Source: Anadara kagoshimensis
Lineage: Eukaryota > Mollusca > Bivalvia > Arcoida > Arcidae
Assembly: GCA_021292105.1 (NCBI GenBank)
Contig: CM037867.1
Location: 14,088,928 to 14,152,927, forward strand
Direction of reading: 5' to 3'
DNA length: 64,000 bases
This document shows, in pieces, positions 61,550-64,000 of the stretch. Both the position numbers and the translations under genes were made by a program. Under the pieces are notes generated by a model. It saw nothing but the letters and a program-made list of their open reading frames with translations, was not told where the DNA came from and searched no databases. Every line of letters starts with the position of its first letter. Position 1 is the stretch's first letter.

Positions 61550-64000
61550 ATTATTATTATTATAGTATTTGATGTTATGCGGCGTTAATTCCTTTCTCTA
61601 CTATGAAGTATGTTGTAATTATACAACTCCCAAAAGCTTTCAATCAGAATTATCAGTTAATTTTGTAAAGGAAACTTCTTACTTCAACCATTTGCATTTT
61701 AATACAATTTCCAACTTATGTTTTAATAAAGATATGTTTTAAAACGACAATTGATAAACTTTTACTTTTTACTAGCAAACAAGTGTTCAGTTCCAAGCAA
61801 TATCGACGAGCATTTGATTTTTGGATCCAAGAAGATAAACTTTAATAACACGATAGTATTGGCATGCGCCAGAGGATATAAACTGCATGGATCAAATAAA
61901 ATATATTGCAATTTTGATGGTCAGTGGTATCAAACATTGAACAAACAATCGCACTCATGCACAGGTATGATAAAATTATCAGACACGGCTTTGTGAGTTT
62001 GAAATCTTTAATATGAATATTATGTAAACATATAAAGGTCATCTCAACACTATCCACATATATCGTTAGAATATTCTTAGAGTAGGTGTTAATGTATTCT
62101 AGCATCTTTACGAGCAAATTCATCAATAAATCAAAACGTAGCTTTGGATAATTTGGTAGTTTCAAAACTTTAACTTTGCTTCTGGGCTTGATTTTTTTTA
62201 TTTTAACATAAATAAGTATGTTTGGTTTTGTTTGATTTACAAAAGCATCATTTTAACAGTTGAACTAATGAGTTTTATTTTTATAAAATTAATGTATTTT
62301 GTGGTACAATAATACAGAAATAGTCAAATTTTACTGTGGTATACGAGCGAAACATATCAACCTCGTTCCAATGCATTTCGTTCAGAACACAAGAAGCCTT
62401 CGCCTTGAATTATTATTTTAGGAACTTAGAGTTTGATTTATATAATGAATGACAAATGACAATCCAGCTAATTGAAATCAAAAGTTATATAAACATCGTT
62501 TTAACAGCACTATTTTGCCCTGGACATTTATTGTGTCTTGTTTTTGTTTACCAAAACGATATGTTTTTTCAATAACATATAATTCAACTTGAACCATGCA
62601 TTATAATGACATCTATTAATATTAAGAGCAATATAACAACACCAGCGTTTGTTTTGTCTTAAATTGTTTCAATTTTATTTCCAATGGGCAAATGTTACAG
62701 GAATCTCAATTTTTTAACAAAAATGTAACATGCGTTTTAAATAAGGCATTAATTTTTTCCAAAGTTTTTGTGACATTCCAATAAACTGTTAGTAGCTATG
62801 ACTGAGGTATAACAATACATGTAGTTCCATATATTAATAAAAAATACCATTGATATAACAGGGCAGTGTTTCTTTTTCAGTCAACAAATGCAGATTCCCA
62901 GAAGTTATAGATCCCCACTTAAATATTAATAATAATATCAACGAATCTGTTTTATTTGATACAACCATTAGACTATCTTGCCTAAAAGGATACCTGTCTG
63001 GTCCAAAACAAATCAAATGTAAACCTGATGGTCAATGGGACGTTATTGTGAACAGCTCCTCACCGGTTTGTGTAAAGGGTATATATAGTTTTTTAGTTTA
63101 TTGTTGTTTGCAAAAATATTTGACAAAATACTTTTATTTTTGTTTTGCATATGTGTAGTCTTGATTGACTGTTTCGTAACGAACTCTTGTAATGTTTTTT
63201 ATTTTAAATTACGTTTACTGTCTCCAAATACTTGCTTTCAGTTACAAATATTCCTTCTATTTACATTATAGTATGGCATATTTTCCATTATAGTGGTTTC
63301 ATATATTTTTATTTAAAATAAAGCGACAACGAAATAACCAACTATACTTCTTTCAATAAAGAATCAGCTTATTATATATATAATTTAAACATCTATAAGA
63401 TACGCTGTTGTATTTTACTTTTATGCTTCTTATTCACAGAACCAGCCTCGCATCAGAGTTTCCCGATTGCCGCTGTAGGGAGTGGTATTGGTGCGGCAGT
63501 CGTTGTTATTACAGTTTTGGTTATTGTTCTAATATTCTTAAGACGGTTAGTTTATTGCGATTGCCACTCATGAAAAGGAAAATTATATTAAGACAAATAC
63601 CTGTCCATTTACCACGTTATATATTATACAACTTACATTTAGGTTAACAAGTATCTGGATATTTTATTGGTCACGATATTTATAGTCGTGTGATTGTGAT
63701 TAGTCAAAATATTTCAAGTAAATGTTACACAATATTTTTAAAATGTCATAACAAACCTTTTTATGAAAAACGTCTTCAGTAAGTGTAATGTATTTGACAC
63801 ATTAAAAAAAGCCCACTTTTGTAACTTATATTAAAGGGTTTAGTTTTTTGTGTTTCTGCTTTCGTAGATTATGCCTGTTTGAATAGATTGGTGCTTTGTA
63901 ATTTATTATAATTTCTTTTGCGATATCTTGTCTGATTATGCAGGAAAAGATCTAAAGAGTCAAGAAATAAACCTTACGATGAAATAAATAAGGTAGACGA
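40398..64000 (+). CDS. Type I membrane receptor gene, 12 visible exons, 3' end beyond window (coordinates span introns)
   Basis: Exons: 40398-40458, 41891-42034, 53655-53801, 54490-54687, 55690-55905, 57543-57746, 59632-59778, 60353-60541, 61776-61964, 62881-63078, 63440-63545, 63944-64000+. The joined frame is open for 618 codons. Domain order: signal peptide (1-20), 8-Cys EGF-like (21-68), two galactose-binding/F-type-lectin-like domains (69-183, 184-323), 8-Cys EGF-like (324-372), three CCP/sushi domains (373-435, 436-498, 499-564), transmembrane helix (about 572-598), basic juxtamembrane and tail (RKRSKESRNKPYDEIN). All introns from exon 1 to exon 10 are phase 1, typical of shuffled extracellular modules; the intron after the TM exon is phase 2. 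No catalytic domain is visible yet; molluscan receptor-type tyrosine phosphatases with lectin-like and EGF ectodomains are one possible identity, a recognition receptor without enzyme another. The ectodomain suggests binding of glycans or complement-like ligands. Confidence 0.82.
40495..40790 (-). repeat. S2 SINE, old copy in receptor intron 1
   Basis: Reverse S2: TCACGTTCCAGTCAAGAATT, ATGCCGAGTG..TTGCGAAAGA, B-box-like GGGATTCGAATCCACGACCT on the plus strand at 40739. Divergence is high. Confidence 0.65.
40816..41160 (+). repeat. Four-copy ~86-bp tandem repeat in receptor intron 1
   Basis: Units start ATGGAATTGGAATTT at 40816, 40902, 40990 and 41074 and each contain CAGTTT(C/T)A(C/A)AATCT and TCCTCAACT(T/G)AAATTTCGCA. 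The middle of the unit resembles the terminus of the 44.06-51.00-kb element (CCGGTTTCACAATC...CTTAACTTAAG). Confidence 0.85.
41891..42034 (+). CDS. Receptor exon 2: 8-Cys EGF-like domain
   Basis: Acceptor CATACTATAG ends 41890, donor GTGAGT at 42035, phase 1 on both sides. Eight cysteines with short loops (C..C in GCTHKCHCGS, then NCTSDTGRC, HCSPGWMGESC), the MEGF/laminin-like form ending G-W-x-G-x-x-C. The exon 7 module has the same cysteine layout. Confidence 0.88.
42085..42350 (+). repeat. Fragment of an unclassified mollusc-type interspersed repeat in receptor intron 2
   Basis: Contains TTTGACCTTGTGACCTTGAC and TTTACATTTGTGTCAAGTTT, phrases I associate with abundant interspersed repeats of bivalves. 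Only one copy occurs in this window, so family assignment rests on memory. Confidence 0.4.
42360..43140. other. Intronic DNA with a scrap of TIR-like sequence
   Basis: 42367-42420 (CATTTTCACAATCATTCCTT, then AACTAAGATTTTTC) resembles the end of the 44.06-kb element. The remainder shows nothing recognisable. Confidence 0.4.
43315..43572 (+). repeat. S2 SINE, diverged
   Basis: Plus-strand S2 body with AGTGATTGCGTTTTCGCCAA, TTGGTGTCACGGCAGAGG, CGATATAAGTGAAATATTCT and an ATTCAATCAATCAA end. Head absent. Confidence 0.65.
43900..44061. repeat. Dispersed repeat that hosts the TIR element; diverged copies at 51340-51470 and 51735-51795
   Basis: AAACTCTCCGTTTGATCTTT, GGTTATATAAGAACTATACC and AAAGTTATACGAAACTGTAG recur downstream with substitutions. 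The 51.34-51.55-kb copy runs straight through the point where the left copy is interrupted at 44061, so it acts as an approximate empty site. Confidence 0.6.
45004..45006. repeat. Target-site duplication (TCA) of right composite transposon
   Basis: TCA before TAGTCGAG at 45007 is repeated after CTCGACTA at 49928-49930. It differs from the left copy's TTG, so the two are separate insertions. Confidence 0.78.
46495..47835 (-). mobile_element. Nested mariner element, right copy
   Basis: 1341 bp, TIRs CGAGGGTTGTTCTAAAAG, flanked by TA (46493-46494 and 47836-47837). One base longer than the left copy because of an extra T in the run near 47715. Confidence 0.92.
46565..47632 (-). pseudogene. mariner transposase, right copy, two nonsense codons
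   Basis: Same protein as at 36764-37831 with the shared stop after TGDET. It has in addition a private TAA (around 47363-47365) that replaces the Tyr of GRYTVQY. The shared and private lesions order events: stop, duplication, second stop. Confidence 0.92.
48374..48990 (+). pseudogene. Degenerate XPG/PIN-like nuclease segment of the right transposon
   Basis: Counterpart of 35452-36021. The frame from 48374 gives YDCGFGHDESCITMVLYG and IRVLIDDTDDFIFRVH, then stops interleaved with NNVMYR, SDRIEVLNFNATNHVLN. After the minisatellite a different frame gives GMHVLSSCDTT at 48931-48960. Further downstream, scattered frames (to about 49330) may be its C-terminal part. Confidence 0.55.
48645..48945 (+). 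repeat. 53-bp minisatellite, right copy
   Basis: Six units of the same array as 35452-35748, same number and same 52-bp odd unit, so the array was already fixed before the duplication. Confidence 0.92.
49928..49930. repeat. Target-site duplication (TCA), right side of right transposon
   Basis: Partner of 45004-45006. Confidence 0.78.
50397..50440. repeat. (TTTA)n microsatellite
   Basis: Eleven uninterrupted TTTA units within the TIR element, to the right of the composite transposon. Confidence 0.97.
50770..50960. repeat. Sub-terminal hairpins of the TIR element
   Basis: Repeated TCCTTAAATATTTAAGGA-type palindromes alternate with AAGTTAAGG blocks. The left end (44150-44220) has the same kind of structure. 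Confidence 0.7.
52240..52735 (+). repeat. Two S3 repeats in tandem
   Basis: A 3' fragment (52240-52390) is followed by a near-complete copy (52395-52735) that begins CCCCTGAGCCGATATCTCTG, continues GGATATCACAAACTCAGTAG and ACTCCCTCATGCAAAG, and ends AAATTAAGACTGGTATGATA. It defines the family at about 330 bp. Confidence 0.8.
53395..53575 (+). repeat. Degraded S1 repeat, 80 bp before receptor exon 3
   Basis: GTGGGTGTAGCTATATAAAC, TTCCGTGGCAGAAGTTCAAT and TGTGATTTAAACATAGAATA preserve the family order. Confidence 0.6.
53655..53801 (+). CDS. Receptor exon 3: first half of galactose-binding domain 1
   Basis: Starts SNIAYQKHLSPPEITDGNYS, ending in FTVDLTKSYQISSFEIVTS: the N-A-x-x-K opening and V-D-L-x-x-x-Y-x-I beta strand of discoidin/F-type lectin folds. 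Phase 1/1, donor GTAAGT. The preceding intron is 11.6 kb and holds the right transposon nest. Confidence 0.8.
54490..54687 (+). CDS. Receptor exon 4: second half of galactose-binding domain 1
   Basis: Ends FGQYLVLRFNQQMSVCEIKI, the closing strand that in the family is Y-V-x-I-x-L...L-C-E-V-x-V. Three cysteines (NTC, HSC, SVC). The R-x-D-x4-R sugar-binding motif is absent from this domain, so it may not bind fucose. Phase 1/1. Confidence 0.8.
55069..55532. mobile_element. Palindromic MITE interrupted by an S1 repeat
   Basis: Left arm 55069-55138 (AGAATCAATCACTACTTGTA, AGTGCCAGATAAGGAAATCT) and right arm 55473-55532 (reverse: ATCACTACTTGTGGTGCCAG) are inverted copies. The loop has been opened by the S1 copy. 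Each arm shows the GAAATCTCAACCC motif shared with 33862-33966. Confidence 0.75.
55167..55473 (-). repeat. S1 repeat, full length, nested in a MITE
   Basis: Complete, well-preserved reverse copy, from ATCAAAAACAAACATACTTA to GGCCTTGATAAGCCTAA. Low divergence from the 13860 copy suggests it is a young member. Confidence 0.85.
55690..55905 (+). CDS. Receptor exon 5: first half of F-type-lectin-like domain 2
   Basis: NVALWQQTKQSGTYD, SKAVDGYVGN, FCTHSGTSGDYVHPYWTVSF and QRVKIYFRDD follow the F-type lectin order (N-V-A-x-x-K-x-x-x-Q-S, A-V-D-G, C-T-H, x-x-W-x-V-D/S). Phase 1/1, donor GTAAGT at 55906. Confidence 0.82.
55910..56825. other. Receptor intron 5, unique sequence
   Basis: No recurring family or exon-like frame recognised. 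Two open frames (56085-56351, 56412-56630) lack splice context in phase and are not called. Confidence 0.45.
56835..57321. mobile_element. Non-autonomous hAT-type MITE (487 bp)
   Basis: Termini TAGTGATGGCAA and, inverted, TAGTTATGACAA (10 of 12 identical) have the hAT form. Flanking octamers GTTATAAC (56827-56834) and GTTATAAT (57322-57329) are an 8-bp target duplication with one mismatch. Sub-terminal CGATTAATCG motifs occur at both ends. There is no coding capacity. It lies in receptor intron 5, 221 bp before exon 6. Confidence 0.75.
57543..57746 (+). CDS. Receptor exon 6: second half of F-type-lectin-like domain 2
   Basis: Across the 5/6 junction the sequence reads R-D-D-S-L-L-W-R, which fits the fucose-binding R-x-D-x4-R pattern. 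It closes with LGSDLTIRLPGYQDSNNNLQ and LCEVQVFG, the family's terminal strand. Acceptor CAATTTTAG ends 57542, donor GTGAGT at 57747. Confidence 0.82.
58107..58235 (-). repeat. S1 repeat, 3' part
   Basis: Clean match from ATCAAAAACAAACATATTAA to AGTGAGGCCAGGTGCTC, then abrupt loss of similarity, in receptor intron 6. Confidence 0.8.
58733..58764. repeat. (AT)n(GT)n microsatellite
   Basis: ATATAT run followed by GTGTGTGTGTG. Confidence 0.9.
59185..59325 (+). repeat. S1 repeat, 3' half
   Basis: TTCCGGAGCACCCGGCCTCA through ATTAGTATGTTTGTTTTTGA; inverted relative to the 58107 copy. Confidence 0.82.
59632..59778 (+). CDS. Receptor exon 7: second 8-Cys EGF-like domain
   Basis: ACKFGPNDGSSCTNSCPRNC and RCENFECPENKCMGDWKGKY-C: eight cysteines with the same spacing style as exon 2, hence probably a duplicated module. 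Acceptor ATTTATATAAG, donor GTAAAT (weak), phase 1/1. Confidence 0.85.
59860..59985 (-). repeat. S1 repeat, diverged fragment
   Basis: ATCAAAAATAAACACCTCAA, CCCATGTACAAATCACAATG and AACTTCTACCAGGGTAAGG keep the family order; receptor intron 7. Confidence 0.65.
60353..60541 (+). CDS. Receptor exon 8: CCP/sushi domain 1
   Basis: Four cysteines (KQC, VKC, IQC, VNC), the G-Y after the second (MQGYKQQGTGTIQC) and the Trp before the fourth (GNWNFNVNC): a complete CCP module. Acceptor CCTTTTTTCAG ends 60352. Confidence 0.9.
60735..60900 (-). repeat. S3 repeat, reverse copy
   Basis: CATACCAGTTTTTATTTTAC followed by CTGCCGTTTCGGAATAC is the reverse of the S3 end; receptor intron 8. Confidence 0.7.
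61280..61500 (+). repeat. S3 repeat
   Basis: ACTCCCTCATGCAAAGATAA, TTTGGACCTTTGGATATGTT, GATGAGGAATTGTATTCCGA and AAAATTAACACTGTCATAAC; receptor intron 8. Confidence 0.7.
61517..61565. repeat. (ATT)n microsatellite
   Basis: About 48 bp of TTA/ATT with one interruption, just after the S3 copy. Confidence 0.95.
61776..61964 (+). CDS. Receptor exon 9: CCP/sushi domain 2
   Basis: NKCSVPSNI, VLACARGYKLHGSNKIYC and GQWYQ...HSC give the four Cys and the conserved Trp. Same length (189 nt) and phase as exon 8. Confidence 0.9.
62160..62245 (+). repeat. S1 repeat, 3' scrap
   Basis: CAAAACTTTAACTTTGCTTC, TGGGCTTGATTT and AATAAGTATGTTTGGTTTTG echo the S1 end; receptor intron 9. Confidence 0.45.
62250..62870. 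other. Receptor intron 9, unique sequence
   Basis: Nothing recognised apart from the strong branch/polypyrimidine region leading to the acceptor at 62880. Confidence 0.5.
62881..63078 (+). CDS. Receptor exon 10: CCP/sushi domain 3
   Basis: NKCRFPEVID, RLSCLKGYLSGPKQIKC, GQWDVIVNSSSPVC: third complete CCP. Acceptor TTTCTTTTTCAG ends 62880, donor GTATAT at 63079. Confidence 0.9.
63440..63545 (+). CDS. Receptor exon 11: transmembrane segment
   Basis: EPASHQSFP, then a hydrophobic run from IAAVGSGIGA to VLVIVLIFL, ending in Arg-Arg: a single-pass helix with small-residue spacing (G-S-G-I-G-A) near its outer side. The donor GTTAGT at 63546 switches the phase to 2. Encodes the exit from the extracellular, phase-1 part of the gene. 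Confidence 0.85.
63944..64000 (+). CDS. Receptor exon 12 (partial): juxtamembrane tail
   Basis: Acceptor TGATTATGCAG ends 63943. Completes RRKRSKESRNKP-YDEINKVD, a basic stop-transfer sequence and a Y-x-x-I motif that could be a phosphorylation or sorting site. The window ends inside the exon, so the cytoplasmic function is not visible. Confidence 0.75.

Noticed and set aside
1..64000. CRISPR arrays, operons or other prokaryotic systems
   Set aside because: Spliced exons, SINEs, LINE and mariner elements show eukaryotic nuclear DNA; the regular 53-bp array is a minisatellite without spacers.

Overview
This is a 64-kb piece of an AT-rich, intron-rich animal nuclear genome. tRNA-derived SINEs, mariner elements, a decayed non-LTR retrotransposon, dense short interspersed repeats and a receptor built from symmetric phase-1 exons all point to an invertebrate, most likely a bivalve mollusc. 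The bivalve call is inferred from the style of the repeats and proteins; no single marker proves it.

Region by region. 0-7 kb: old SINE copies, a (CT)n tract and one possible terminal exon of an unidentified protein (2197-2520). 7.6-8.6 kb: a compact two-coding-exon gene for a small secreted protein with a signal peptide, a Gly-Lys-Arg processing site and a C-terminal EF-hand loop. 9-17 kb: palindromic MITE-like elements, many SINE copies and a broken mariner transposase (15.4-16.5 kb). 23.2-29.9 kb: a diverged paralogue of the 7.6-kb gene, whose intron has taken in a decayed endonuclease/RT LINE (about 26.5-29.75 kb). 30.7-34 kb: tRNA-derived SINEs and hairpin elements. 34.47-39.39 kb and 45.01-49.93 kb: two near-identical 4.92-kb DNA transposons in opposite orientation. 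Each has its own 3-bp target duplication (TTG, TCA), long imperfect terminal repeats, a degenerate gene resembling an XPG/PIN-type nuclease, a 53-bp minisatellite and the same nested dead mariner. The right copy sits inside a further 6.9-kb terminal-inverted-repeat element (44.06-51.00 kb).

40.4-64 kb (continuing past the window): a type I membrane receptor gene with 12 visible exons: signal peptide, 8-Cys EGF-like, two galactose-binding/F-type-lectin-like domains, a second 8-Cys EGF-like, three CCP (sushi) domains, a transmembrane segment and the start of a cytoplasmic tail. Exon 1 and exon 2 lie in the 5.6-kb spacer between the two inverted transposon copies: the left copy ends about 1 kb upstream of the start codon and the right copy lies in the 11.6-kb second intron.

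The most interesting items are the composite transposon pair with clean target duplications, the paired peptide-precursor-like genes with exactly aligned processing sites, and the unusual receptor architecture.
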